This document shows positions 1 to 13,798 of a DNA stretch of 64,000 nucleotides, one piece after another. The stretch is from assembly GCF_050948175.1 (NCBI RefSeq), contig NC_135195.1, positions 9,576,001 to 9,640,000 of the forward strand, in the 5' to 3' direction. Origin of the DNA: Xylocopa sonorina. Taxonomy: Eukaryota > Arthropoda > Insecta > Hymenoptera > Apidae. The position numbers and the translations under genes were made by a program. The notes under the pieces were generated by a model. It worked only from the letters and a program-made list of their open reading frames with translations, ran no database searches and was not told where the DNA came from. Every line of letters begins with the position of its first letter. Within the stretch, counting starts at the first letter, position 1.

Positions 1-3000
1 GGAGGGTGTATTTATTCAACGTGTTTCACCGGCTTTCTACAAATTAACTTTCCACGGAAATGGATAGGCGACGAGGCGGTCGGACGTTGCCAGTGGTGGT
101 GACACCAAGGCGAGGAGAGAGGAAACGGGCGAGAGAAGGAGAGGTCGGCCGCGGGGGTGAGAACCGTGGAACAAGGGTCGCAAAGGAACGCGGCGAGGGG
201 GTGGAGAAACGGGTCGAAACGACTGCATCAAAACATTCAGCCTGTCACACGGCATCCAATTACCTTCGAATCACGTACGTAGCCCCGGTAACGTTCTTAA
301 TTATCCGCCTCCAGGGTAGAAAAAGTTTTCTACGATCCGTCGAGTAGTAAAAGCCGACCGCCGTCCTCCTAAATGGGGAGCGAAAATTACTCGTCGCATC
401 GAATTATCGAGTTTAACCCCGGGGTCACCGGCGGGCGGTTACCAACGGTTCACTTTTACCGTAATGGTTTCACGTTTTTGCCCGATCACGGCCCGCGCAC
501 GCCTCGACTCTGTCCGTTCCTCGAACGATTCTAGCGTTGTAGATTCTGCGGATTCTACCGCGATGGTGTGAGGGTGGAACGTGGCTTCGCTGTTTTGGCG
601 TCGTTATCACCCGATGGAAATGGAATATTCCTTTTTCTTCCTTCCCGATCAGCGGTGTCATATAGAATCAATCGCTTCTTTACGAGCATAAGCGTGGGAA
701 TCGTTTAGAGGGGATCTTTTTTTTTAACGCCTTAAGAGAAGCGTTTCTTTTGTTTTTGTAATATAACGTTCGTACGAGTTCGATTATCGATTAATAACGT
801 TGAACCTGTTCCAAGTATGGGGAGAGAATTTATTCGAGATAGATAATTGAATATAAACGCTCTTACTTTTACTTCATAGTCCGACGATGCGGACCGCACA
901 ATTATTTCCAGTTGAAAACAGTTTTCATTCTCTGGAAGTAGCTTTCTGACTTTCAGGTCGTGTCGGACAGTAGTACGTTTGCAAGTGTCATAAATTTTTT
1001 TCTACCGCTAAGTCGTCGGCGACCTTTTTCCGAATTAAAAACTGCGCGTAATTAAAATCTACTTTAAAGGTATGTAACTTCAAAGTTACACGGGGCTAGT
1101 GGAGGATTGAAATAACATTTTTTAATTTCTAGAGCGCGGGGGTAATTTCAGTATTACAGCGGTGCGGGATAATGAAATGTTCGTAGTTCTTTAGACCGGC
1201 TTTCTTTGTCTCTTGATGGAAACTTACGTAAATTTCAGGGTTATCGAGTTAAACGCGCCGCCGGGTTTATTTATACGAGCCTGATGAGTTTGTAGCGGTG
1301 TTTTCCGCCCCGCTGCAATACAAGATAAAATGATTATCCGCCTAGGAATAATCTTTGAACTTCTCGTTCTCGGCAGCACCGTTTCGCCGGATAAAATATT
1401 CCGGTGAAAACCCTTTCAGCGATCACCTTATCGACTTCTCGTTGAACCAGCACATTTTCCATGAAAATTTTGATAAACGCTTAGTCATGCCGCTGATGGC
1501 GGCAATCTATCATCTCGTCTTTTCATTTGATATCTTCTTCGATGTTTGACTAATCACTCTGTTTATAAAATTGAATTTGTTCCTCGCCACTTTGAGCTCG
1601 CGGCAGAGCTTCGAAAGCGACGTCTCGAATGCAATTTCGTCACTCCCGACTTTCGTTCTGTTCCATGGAATCGCGCCTCCCGTTCCGGTCCACCGTATTC
1701 CACCCTCCGTCTGCGCAAAAGACTCTCTGCTACGATAATTGGCGTTATTTCATTATCGAAGCAGTAATTTAATTTATTGTACGCATAACGCAGCGTAACG
1801 ATGTTAATTACTCCCCTTCGATGCTCGTCGGGAGAGAATTATCGAAGCAATAATTTCGTTCGTCGACGATATTCCAAGCAATCAAGCGATTACGTTTTAC
1901 GGCTAAATAATTATCCACTTCGATGGGTTAGATCCGTAAATGTTAAGTGTCCCTATTCTACTTTAATTTCTCTTCGCAGTCGGCCGTGATTTGTTGATGC
2001 TCGAATTCATGACAGCGCGGCTTTAACGTGACATTAACGCGGGGCTGGGCTCGTGGAATCCATTCGGTCCACGGTCATATAACGAAATGGCGTTGCGTTA
2101 TCTTCAAACGTCCGTCTTGTCGCATCGTAACGAGGAGCTGTCGCGTGACAACGGCTGACTATATTTCTGTCCGCGTTTTCCACGGATATGACGAATCGCA
2201 AACCCATCATTCTACAGTACACACCGTAACAATTTATCCGTTCCTGTCTGCGGATAGTCTTTCGATGTAGTTAATTCTGGAAACAATCCAACTGGTGATC
2301 GCGCTGCACCGAAAGAAATTGCACTCACCGTTCGCCGGAGTATCTAATTCTACGATACAAGCTGTATTTTACGCAGTGGACGACGACGCGCCTCTCTACT
2401 TGGCAAACCCTCGGCATCCCTATCTCTTCCACCCACGAAATATCTTTCGCCGACTATCTTATCCTCTTTAATTTAATTATCGTGACCAACGTGTCGGCCA
2501 TTCGCGAAAACGTGACTATCGTAACGGCGGACAGAAAATAACGCGGAATAACGTATTTTCATTGGAGACTCTATTTTCGAGAAAATCGGGTTTAAAAATG
2601 CCACCGGCCCGCCTGGTTATCTGACACACGGATATAATGGAGGTTATCCTATATAATACATTAAAAAGGAAGCCGAGAAGATGGAATGATACTTTCTTCT
2701 TTTCGTACGAAATTCATTTCCGAGTAAATCGATGCCGAAGAGATTCAATTTATTTATTCAATCGATCCAATCAATTTCTGCCGGGAATGAAGCTTCGTAC
2801 TTCGAAAAAGTTTCCACCTAAATGTCTCTCCCGACATATTTTTTCGTGTAAACGATGATCACTTCTATCGATCGTATAAAAATTACTTTGTTAAATATAT
2901 ATTGTTCTAATCAAAATTTTCTGAAGTATTGCTGCCTTTCACTCGCACATCGAAACATCCCTCCCTGTCTATTTAGCGAACTGCTATCGTCCTACGGTTG

Positions 3001-6000
3001 CACAGAATATATTTTGCGCGAAAATAACAACATAATTACTATATTTAGTAAAGATTCTCCTTCTCTCGCTCACTATTTCTCGTGTAGAATATTTCCCAGT
3101 GTCTACTTAGCGAAGGATCAAATTGTACGCGGTACAGATTTTATTGGACGCGGGAATATCGAGGAAAAAGAAGGAAAACGATGTAACGAGAAGTCATATC
3201 GACGGATTACCGTGACGAATAAAAGAAGGAGTAAAGAAGGCAGGACGTAAAATAAGGAACGAGACTGTATAATTCGCTTATTCGGCGTCGAATTATGATA
3301 GGAGAGACACAGAGAGGAATAAGAAGAGAAAGGAAAGGGGATAATCCATCCTCTTCATCGCCCTGGCAATTTTACGATCGCCTCTGAGAATATGAAAATT
3401 CTCAGCATCGAGGGACGCCTTATTTACGAGGCAGCGTTAAATTCTGTAAGCAACGCGCAACTATTCCGTCTGGAATGCAAAAACACACGGACGGTTTTTA
3501 CGACGCGCATATTTCGGCTGGCGGATTAAGGAACGAACCCGTGGAAAGGGTTGGTGACGAAGAGGGTGCGAGATGGCGTAGAACGAAACGCGCGGGACGG
3601 GAGGGTCGCGGAGGGACGGGGCAGGGGTAGCGACATTGAAATTTTACATATGCATGAGCTATAAACGTACGGGAGCATTTCCGTCGCGAGCTACGGTGTT
3701 ATCAATCGGCGGGACGTAGCACGCGGCGGAAGAAATTCAGCGAGTCGTAGCGTAGGAGCCAGACGCGCGGAAACCGGCAGAGACGCCCTCGTTCCCTCTC
3801 TCTTCCACCCTTTCTTTTTTCCTCGTTCCTCGTTTTTACTCTTTCCCCGCTTCGAAGGGTACGCGATGAGAATGAAGTCTGATGCAGCTGCAGCTGCGTG
3901 CGACGTTTATGCCCGTATCGCGGGAATCCATTTCTCCCTCTTCTACCCTCCATTTCGGTCTCTCGTTCTTGCTCGACGGAGTCTCCCGGTTCCGCGTACC
4001 AGGTTCGCACACGTACACGCGCACACGGTACCCTTCTTCCGTTCGTCTCGCTCGCAGGGGTAGTTTTCATCCGTACTTAAGAACTCTCAGGTTGAACGCC
4101 GCGTTACGAGTATTCAAACAGAAGTTTCTCTCCGACGAAATAGTATACTCACGTCATTGAGCGGTGACGGTGTATTATATTTTCTTCCCTCGTCCCTCTC
4201 TTTCTCTTTCGCCCGTTTTCTATCCCGGGTAATTCTCGAGCGAAGAGGCGGTGAATAAACGGGGAAAGGGCAAGAATCATTTAAGCGCAACCCAGCGGCA
4301 CTTGGTGTATAGCTGTGGAAACGCGCGAAACCGCAGCGCCCGGATATTGGCTCCCATCCACAGGGTCGGTGTTTTCGAATTGAGTGGCGCCCGGTCGGTT
4401 CTGTCGCCGGATAGAATTTCAAGGTGGCCATTTCGTGCCGTTGGCAGAAATTTGCGGACGGATACGGTGAGGTTGAAAGGAAACGCGAAACGTGTCATGC
4501 TCTGATCTTTCTTTTGATCTCCGATCGCTTTGTTCCACTTTGCCGGTCCACCAAATCTGTTTCGTTGTTTCTTGGTGCTTTTTACCGTTTCCTTTTCGAC
4601 AACAAAATGCCACAGTGCAACCGTGCTAAAGTTTCAGTTTGCCGGGTCGCAGGGGAACGTGCGGGGGCACCAGAGGCCGGGGGCGGGTGTAAAGGCGCTA
4701 GTTTGTTACGGTTTGCGTGTTGCACCTGTTATATTATGTTTCGCGATGCGCCCATTATAACTTTCGTGGAACAAGTTGGAATTTAATTGAGGACATTTTT
4801 TATATGCCACGCTTTATTATAATTGTCCAATTTTTACCGCTCGTACAGAGAAAAGTGTTTATTAACAAGTTGATTAGTTGTTTAAATAGCTGGTTGGTTA
4901 GTTATTGGCTGAAATTAATTCTCTCATTGTTGCGGATTAATTGTTACTACAAACTTAATATATCTTTACTAGGCCTGAGCTCTAATGTCTACAGGAATGT
5001 AGCTGGTAGTGTATTATAAACCCAGAGAATAAATCGCATTTTTTTCTTTTTTCTCTTTTAATAAACCGTTTCTACACTTTTATATCGTTAACTACCCCGG
5101 TATTATTGCACGAATGTGCAACTTTAATCCTAGCGTAATTCAAGTTTTGATTGTTTTCACATGGTATTCTGTATCTCGTAATTGTATCGTGTAAATTAGG
5201 AATATAGAGAGTGTAGTTGAAATTAACAATTAGTACAGCAGAGTGATCAACTCGACGAACTCCATTTACAATATAACTTGATAATTTCACGTCCATCCTC
5301 TCTATCTATTCGCGCGCTCAATTTTACGCTCAAATTGAATTCTTTGCGAAAAGAATTGAGTTTTGATGATTGCAGGTGCGACAGGAGGCTAAAAAAATGC
5401 ATAACAAATTATGAGTGAAATGAATTCTCTAATAGGATAGAAAATAGTAAATAGTAATTAACGAAATTGATTGTTATCACAGCTTTTCTCCAGCAGTTAC
5501 TCGTAAGGGAGCAAGTACCCTAACATTTTTCAACGTCAACGCACATATTGCCCTTCGAAACATCGAATCGATCATAATTTTCACTTCAATTTCCAAACCT
5601 GTGGCAACCCTCAAACAAATCGCACGATCTCAAACGCATTAATGAAAACGGCACACCCCCGAATCAGCCGGGCGAAAATTTACTCACGAAACACTCCACT
5701 AATTCTCGCCGCGGCGCGACCCCTCTCTTTTCCATTCAAACGCCAGAAAACACAAGAATAAACCGCGTCGATAACCCCGCGTATTTCACGGCGCACGGTA
5801 GTGCGACGATATTAATATTTTCAACGGCACGCGAGGGACCAAAGGGGTAGCACAGCAGTAGCAGCAGCGGCAGCGGCAGCCCTAGCGTATTAAAAAGCAC
5901 GCGGCAGCCCTCGAGGAAAATGAATAGCCGGTCGTGGGCGAACGGGGTGTTTTTGTCGCCGCGGAACTTTATCGTCTGGCAAACTTTATCTTTATCGACG

Positions 6001-8550
6001 CGTCCCGCGGATCTCACCACGGTGGAATACCTTCTAAAGTCGGGACGGTCAGAGTTGATACGCGAATAATAAGGGAGGTGGGGCCTGGTCGCGCACCACC
6101 CTTCGCGCCTCGTAGTTTTCGCTTCTGTATCGCGTCGCTCGTAAACCGACGGTTCCGTGCGAGATTATTACTAGGGTCCAGATTTACGAATATCTAAATC
6201 ATGATTACATTCATTACTGAAACCGCCAGTCAATTTGGATCACGCGTGAGGGATAGTGGTCCGCGCGGACCACTTCCTTAACCATGAGTAGGAGCCTCTT
6301 GGGCAATCTGTACAGGCGGAAGACACGCGGCACATGAAAGTAGCAACGCTGTTTGGAAACGGGACTTAATGGGGTCTACGTTTAAAAAGAGATAGGTTTT
6401 AGTTATTCTGCAAGCTGAATATTCTTAACTAAATTTTTAGTTGTTTCAATGGAGATAAGTGAAATTTAATGTTATTGTTTAAACTTGGATTTTCTTTGAT
6501 TCTTATATCAAACAAGTAGTTTGACCTGGCTACGCCTGGATATATAAAAGTCCATTACTCTCCGTTCCAGAAAGTCGTAGCAGTGGTCATGAAATATGGA
6601 CTTAAACCTGCACGAGAAGGTACTCGATCAGAAAAGAAAATGCATCTAATTCCGCGTTCAGTATCTACGAAGGCTTTTGCGGAATAAAGGGACAGACGGA
6701 TCGGATGGGCAATGTAAAGATGTATGTAAGTTGCTCGCCGCAAACTTTTTAGTTTCTGTCATCTGGAACATCTATGCTGGCACGTTTCCTATTATCGCAA
6801 GCCGTCTGCCATCAGCGTCGGTTCAATTTTAGAAATTTTTATGTACACCCTTACTGCTAGTAAAACTTGACGACCCCGTTACGTTTGATCCAAGAAAATC
6901 CAAATCCGGACAGTGAAATGTCGGGGCTTCGAAAACAAGTTCGAGTAGCGATGCATATAATTTACTATTATACTATGATTTCCCTGAGGAGACCACGAAG
7001 CTGTATTAAAGGCTTAGCAACCGCGAAGGCCACTCACGAAAATCATAAACTACAACGCTAGATCGTTTTCTGAGCGGAGAGGTGGCAAGATCGCGTATCA
7101 ACTCTCGCTGTTCCGGTAGTAGCCGTTCCGAGGCCGAGCGGTTGGTGAAAAGCGACAGATTTTCCGGCGGACTGGTGACGCATCCGTAGGACGTCTGGAG
7201 GTGAGGAGGCGAGCCGATTCGCGCGAGTGGGCCCGTTTTTTCTCCACCCGGCCGTCGCCGGGCGAAGAAAGCTCTCCCCAAAAGAAGAATCCGGTAGACG
7301 GGGCTCGATGTATACCCCATAAAGTTGCCGGAGCCGCACTTCTGAGAATAAATCCCGGGCTGAGAGTAACGCAAATTGTTCGAACCGCGAGGGTGGAGGA
7401 TAGAAAGCGCGTGCAAGAGCGGCAAGAGGTGTGGAATAAAAATGAGGAATGGAAGTGGCGAGCTGACGGGATAGGACGCGCGGAAAGACAGGGTGCGAAG
7501 GATGAGGCCGCGAACAACCGAGAACGGAGGAAGAACGTGGGATCGCTGAAAAGATAATACTATAATGCATATTTGCGTAAGATAAATTTACCGGTAACCG
7601 TTGGTCGGAGTTATTTTTGTAGCAGTTATAAGGAATAATTTAGAAGGTCGATCGTTCTACTTTGGCCGTGCCAAGGGTTAACAATATGCAACGCTCGTTA
7701 AGGAGAAAGAAAACCGCCTCGTCAGCCCGCAAACGAGCGCTTTTGAAATTTGGGCGAGATATGCTGCACGCTTTTAATTTCAGCTTCACTTTCAGTGTCC
7801 GCGAGCCTGAAATTAGCGGCTCGCGATTAAACAGTACGAAGGAATTTACACGGAGAATATGCAAAGGCGCGTGAGCGCAAAGAAACCGATGTACAAAGAG
7901 CTCGCGTGACACTGGAGAACCGACTTCGATGTAGGTATATTTATTCAGACCGTTCGCTGGACCGCGAATAGAGAAAAAGTGTTTACTTTACTTTGACTAG
8001 AAGAAACGCCGTTTCGCACACACGTTGATCAAACGTTTCTTGCCTCCCATTCGAAGCCACTAAACCATCCCCGTTGCGCGTCTTAACCGTACTCGTTCAG
8101 CGCGCTTTGCGAAAGTGCTGAACGGGAATGAACGATACAAGAGGAATAGATCAAAGAATGCCCACGGAGTAAGAAGAAAGTGAAATAAACGGGTGGAAAA
8201 TTAAAAGAACGACGTCGGATAAAGTCCCGGGGACGCGGGCGGAGGACGGGGGTGGAAACGGACGGAAAAGGGACGGGATCGATAAAGAGAGGAAAGAACA
8301 AGGGAAGTAACGGCGGCGGACAAAGATAGCGGCCGGATCGTCCGCGGAGAAAAGTTCTGTAATTTACCAAATGCCAGTCTACCGCACCATGCAAATTCCT
8401 CGACGTCGGAAACTTAACCGAGATTCGAAAACTTACTTCCGACGATGAAGGTTAATCTCGACGGGCCGCGTCGAAGGAAACGGGGCAAGAGAGAGCTTAC
8501 ATATTCGGGACACCCGCTCGAAATTTCTCGACGAACAGAGGGACCTACCC

Positions 8551-8590
<40 letters not shown>
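8551..8590. repeat. (CT)n microsatellite
   Basis: A nearly uninterrupted CT run, followed at 8713-8753 by an (AAG)n-rich tract about 120 bases downstream. Confidence 0.95.
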
Positions 8591-8592
<2 letters not shown>

Positions 8593-8712
8593 CCCCTCTC
8601 GTCGTCGATTATTCAAAATTACGAATTCTGATCGAACAGTCTCCCGCGTAGCTGGAAAGTTAATGTCGCCCAGACTACGCTTCCGCGATGCTTCGTGGGT
8701 TCAAGTGGAGAT

Positions 8713-8753
8713 AGAACAAGAAGAAGAAGAAGAAGAACAAGAACAAGAGGAAG
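8713..8753. repeat. (GAA)n microsatellite
   Basis: A GAA run interrupted by CAA units. The minus-strand leucine/valine frame across it is an artefact of the repeat. Confidence 0.9.
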
Positions 8754-11700
8754 ACTAGCTAGTCCGCCACGGGCTACTATGAGAAAGTAAACGTTGATTC
8801 TGGGATCCATTTTTCCACGAGAAACCTTCCCAGTCTGGCGTTACGCGAGACGACTGGCGTCCCTGATTCGGAGGTTCGTTTCGATCGCGTGTCGTCGCGT
8901 GATTCGCGAATTTGTGTGTTATCGTAATTATCGGGGAGATGAAAAATGACGTACAACGTACAGAAACAGAAGGTAACGCGTCGTTTCGCTAATAACCGAC
9001 AATTTCATGCGGACTATCGGCCCTGGTCGCGTTGTTCGCGCGTAATTCTTTTTTTCGGTTAATCAACGCGTGCTCGCGCGATCAGATCGCCGCACATTAC
9101 CCTGGTGTGTCTTTCTTTGTAACACGTTGCACTGGGGTGTAGGCTCGCCAACTTGAATTAAACATGAAATCTGCAGAAGGGTGCTGCGATACCGCCGCGC
9201 TGTTTGTCAACCGTTAATATTTGCATATCGTGATGCGTTGTCAACATTTTGCGCTGGGACGCGCGGATCGAAATAAAAACTATTAATCAATGAAGATCCA
9301 CTCTGGCGATAAATTACTCGAATTACGTTTGTCGGGCATTAATCAAACTCTCTTCTTATTCTTGGTACTCGCATTCCCCTGCCAACAGTGTGCACGAATA
9401 CTTTTCGTTACCATCGAACCAACGTGTAAAAATCAATTGCACACGTAGAACCGTGCGAGAGCGCAAATGTACAACGCGGCCATAAATTTCGTACGATTAT
9501 TCATGTTACGCGTATTATTTATCCGTTTGTTTTTTTGTTTATATCGAACGTGTACAACGATGATAAATAATCCGTCCAAAGATTCGCGACACGTTACAAA
9601 ACCGCACAGTCCCGCACGAAATGATTAGTACTCGCCCGTTATCATTTTGCTCGGAGGACGTACGCGTAGTCGCGGGAGATATTAAACGCGGGATATAACC
9701 CATTCGTAGCCGAGGGATCAGAAAGGACCTGTACCCATTTAAATGTGAACCGTCCCCCGTTCTGAAAGCGTGGAGTTAATCAGCTATGCGGGCGATAAGA
9801 ATAAACCGTGGAGAAGGCCGAGTGTCTTTTTCACGCGAATAATTACAGACACACAGGACGGCGGAGATGAAAGAAGTGCAAAAATTTCAGCCGGCTACAA
9901 AAGATTGTGGATTGCTTAAAAGGGCAAGACGGACACGGGGGAGCAAGAAAAAAAGAAAAGGAAAAGGAAAAAGAAGAAAGCGAGGTGGGACATAAAAGAG
10001 CGAGAGGGGGTGTCCAGGGCGACGACAATGAAAGCGAGGAGGATGGTTTAAAGGAACGGGGTTGGCCGGCTCTTTTTTCACAGTCGCGGGCCCCTAATGG
10101 GATCCACGTTCTTGTCAGACGGATTAACATCAGCCCCGGCACCTGTAACGTTTTCACGGAGGCTTCAAGCAGATGTTTATCTTTCGCGAGACGAAATTTG
10201 CCTCGTTTTTCGAAGCCCCGGAAATTCGGGCGAGTTAAACAGCCCGTGGTATATGGAATTATCTCGGCGCTAGAGGATAATTCCAGGGGGAGTAAATCCG
10301 CGTAAGAAGCGGCTAGGGCGACGCTAAGCGAAGGGAAAGAAGCGCGATTAATTTTTCATTGTATTCGTTTAGACGAGACGAAAACGTTGGGAATGGAGTC
10401 GTCGCCGACGAACAATTAACGCGCGTCCCCGCGTTTCCCGACGTAACGTAGCGGAATGTAATGCGGGGTTACATACCTCATTCCTGCGGGAACACGCGTC
10501 GGTGTTTCTTTACGAAGGGCATTTTAAAATATGTTTCGCCGAGCAGGAGGTGCAAAAAAAAAAGAAGAAGAAATAGAACAGTGGAAGAAGTGGGGGATAA
10601 GGAAGTAAGAGAAAGGAGAGAAAAAAATGGAAAGAAGAAAAGAAAGTACTTCTTTTATGGAGGAAATATGAGCCCGTAGCAGTTCGGTCTCCTGAGAATA
10701 AGGTTAACGCCGTAAAGGACACACAATTTGTCCGCGACAAAAAGGAAAGTCAAGACTTACGAGAAGAAAAACCATGCGACTGCAGAGGAGCGCTCAAACT
10801 GCTGAACTCGGAATAATGTTCGTCATAATTAAACCGAGGAGTAAATAAACCTGCCAACCTACTGGAGCGGAACGATCGGGTTGCCCAGCTGACATTTTTG
10901 CGCTTACCTCTAATCGCGCAACGACATCGTTATATTTTACTCAATTATATAATACGACACGATAACGGGTGCTCTGAAAATGTACGAATACTCCAGGTAT
11001 TTCATTTAGCAGTTCAATCAAATTTTTTCTATTTTTTCCCTAAACATACGTGATGTGTAACATCGAACATCTTTTAATTGCTTGTTCGCAAATTTTTTAA
11101 ATCAATCCATCGTTTATTAAATCTCGAGATGCGGTTCCGCTACGTTAAAGACCGCGGAGTCGCCGACAATCCCAAAGCTTGAAAACTTAATGAAAATGTA
11201 CAGGGGAATTTCTTTTGCCTGTTATTTCATAAACTATGGGCGCAAGCCAGCAGAGAGCAAGGGAGAGCTCAATATTCTAATGCTTATTTATATATATCTC
11301 TCTCTCCGAGGACAATATTAAAATTTTATGGAATTTTCCGGTGACCTCGCAAGGTTCAGAAAAAAGCCTGGGGATGGGATCCGACGCGCACGGAAAATAC
11401 GCAATGAAGGAAACGAGGCGCGTAAGAAGAAAGGGGAGGAACGCGGAGGAGAGACAGAGGAATAAAGAGAATGGAAGAGGGAATGGTAGGGAAAAACGAT
11501 GGGCGGGGGTCGGACAAGAATCTGGGCATAATTGAAGGTAAAGGGATTAGGAGCGAAGTCCGACTTTTATTACTTCGAAATTAATTCGAAATCCTCCGTG
11601 GCACCGGACAGAAAGACTGGCCATTAATCACGATCGACTTAAACGTATGTACCCTCGAGTTCCGACCGGTGAAGATCAATTAATTCCGTTGGCGAGGTAT

Positions 11701-11878
11701 CTAATACCGTACGACTGGTCCGGCTGCCCCGGTTTGAATAAGATTAACGCGGCAAAAGAACGTACAGGAAAAACACGGAGAATCGAGGAGTGCGAGCGCG
11801 GAACAACGTGACCGTCGGCTGGCTGAGAGAAAAAATGCAATAATCGTAAGCGACCCGAAAACGGGACAGGCAGTGGCG

Positions 11879-11898
11879 AGAGAGAGAGAGAGAGAGAG
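11879..11898. repeat. (GA)n microsatellite
   Basis: About ten GA units in a purine-rich stretch. Confidence 0.9.
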
Positions 11899-12841
11899 GG
11901 CGAAAGAGAGACATAACAGGGGTGAAACTAATGGTAATCACGGTAGCCCAGAAGGAGAAGAAAAGAAAAGGGGTAAACGATGACGTGGCTGGGGGCAAAA
12001 AAAAAAATAGGTCGAAAGAATCCTGAGGAGGATTCATTACGGTTTTCCGCGGTGTTCGTCTACTGGATAATCTTCAACGACACGACAGAAGGCGAAACAA
12101 ACTCGCGCGCCATACCTCGGTGATAATTTCGTGGAAATAAAATTCCAACGAATGGGAAAGGCTGTGCGGCGCATAGTCTTCCGACTGGTTCTCTTCATCC
12201 TGGCAGTAACTAAAGACGATACGAATCTGCGGAACGCGGTCTGAATGGAGGGGGGTGAAACGGAAGGAGAGACTATGAATTTCCGTGGTGGCCGGAGTCG
12301 GCTAGAAAGGAACGGATGGACGGGGAAGACGACTCCGGTGGAAATGGCGACGGTATTAAAACCAAGCTGGGAACAAGTAATCAGCCGTCTGAATTAAGAA
12401 TCGTAAACACCGACGGAGCCAAAGCGAAAGCTGATTAAAAGACTCCGAGGAGGGCTGAGAACGGCCCCGACGTTTCCAATCGGCCGGAATTCGTTTAGAC
12501 TCGAAGCCGCCGGGCTAACGAAACCACTCCTGGTCAATCGACGAACCGCAAATTTACAAATCCGCCCCGGGACTCGGCCAAAGAAGACCAACAAAAAGTC
12601 CCTGGGTAGCTCCGCTATTTTCGAACCAGGTCCATGCACCGGGTCCCGCCGGCGAAGCCGAGATAGGAATACGGAAGGTTAACCCCCCCCTGTCGTGAGA
12701 AGCGTAAAATTTGTTCAGGGGATGGACGAAAGACGCCGCGTCACTGCTTGAAAGAGCAAGAAGCGCGGAAGACGGCGAAGCAACGAGCCGGCAGAAGCAG
12801 TAACAGCGACCACGGGACTTCGGTGGTAGTAATACCGTGAA

Positions 12842-12925
12842 CAGCAGTAGCAGCAGCAGCAGCGGTAGCAGGCAGCAGCAGAAGCAGCAGCAGCAGCAGC
12901 AGCAGCAGTGTCGACGGCAGTGACT

Positions 12926-12960
<35 letters not shown>

Positions 12961-13090
12961 GAAGAGAAAGAGGAGTAGGTGGAGGAGGAGGAGGAGGAAG
13001 AGGAAGAGGACGAGGAGGACAACTACGGATACTGGTGGTGGTGTTGGCGATGGTGGTAGTAGCAATAGTGGTAGTAGTAGTAGTAGTAAT
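12842..13090. repeat. Cluster of adjacent trinucleotide repeats upstream of dpr
   Basis: Several different trinucleotide repeats follow one another: (CAG)n, interrupted from 12842 and pure at about 12885-12908; (ACG)n at about 12925-12959; (GAG/GAA)n at about 12960-13020; (GGT)n near 13033-13058; and (GTA)n at about 13070-13089. Frames on both strands read as runs of single amino acids (V, A, T, G), which is repeat translation and not evidence of a gene. The cluster sits about 450 bases upstream of the probable promoter, or could lie in a non-coding 5' exon. Confidence 0.85.
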
Positions 13091-13521
13091 CAGGGAAGAA
13101 GACGAAAGGAGGAAAGGAGAACGGGGTAAGGACGAAGGAGGACAGAACGAGAGTAGGAGGCCTGGAGGAAGGAGGAGGCTGACTGATCGGCAGAGTAGAG
13201 GAGAAAGAGCACGCCTGCGCGGAATCCCCGGGCGGGCGCGGGCAGTGCCACTGGAGGCCCGGCGGTTTCAGAGCTTCGCCCGGGACGACGAACCGCAGAC
13301 GACCCGTACGCAAAACTCGGTCGTAGTTAGCCGTGTTTGAAAGATCGCGAGGAAAAGGGGCCAAATCACGCGACGACATTAGCCCCCTGCTGTGACGGTT
13401 CGCGTAATACCGTCGCGTTTCGATCGTTCCGATCCGAGGGGTAGCGTGCGAGGCATTGGGGACACGCGTTGGGGAGACGTACCACGACGTCGTCGCGAGC
13501 AACGGCACACAGTACGCGGGG

Positions 13522-13597
13522 TATATATCGGCAGAGACGATACGAGGAGGATCGGTGCGTAATCGACGGTTCGATCGGGAGATAATATGTGATCAGT
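13522..13597 (+). promoter_or_regulatory. Candidate dpr core promoter (TATA-like and Inr-like motifs)
   Basis: TATATAT lies at 13522-13528 in an otherwise GC-rich stretch, about 340 bases before the start codon. TCAGT, the arthropod initiator core, lies at 13593-13597. Another TA-rich run lies at about 13604-13615. The TATA-like and Inr-like sites are not 30 bases apart, so they do not form a standard pair. Transcription start mapping would be needed to choose between them. Confidence 0.25.
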
Positions 13598-13798
13598 GTA
13601 TTTAATAATATATATACGGAGGAGGCATTGTGCGCGAGTCGAGTAAAGCCGAACGAGAAGAGGAACGCGGAGGGTGAGAAGGAAAGATACTATGCACGAG
13701 GTCTGGTAGCATCGAGGCAAGAAGGATGAATATAGTGTCGAGAGAGGGCTAGGAGTGAGACGGTGGCACCGGTGGCCTGGTGTGCTGGTTGTTTTGAA

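Larger units (their letters stand above)
1..12800. other. Intergenic region upstream of dpr
   Basis: No gene is recognised on either strand; the frames present (up to 170 codons at 7058-7570) lack domains and overlap one another in several frames. The contents are an AT-rich pocket at about 4780-5480, a (CT)n tract at 8551-8590, a (GAA)n tract at 8713-8753 and a (GA)n tract at 11879-11898. Short near-duplicates (ATTATCGAAGCARTAATTT) lie at 1752 and 1839. Confidence 0.7.

Noticed and set aside
7058..7570. 170-codon minus-strand frame overlapping two others and a plus-strand frame
   Set aside because: Four frames are open at once, the composition is Ser/Arg/Pro-rich, and no domain or splice structure is visible.
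12715..13129. Open frames on both strands with long runs of Val, Leu, Ala, Thr or Arg
   Set aside because: They are translations of the trinucleotide repeat cluster, and different frames give different homopolymers; no domain or flanking coding sequence.
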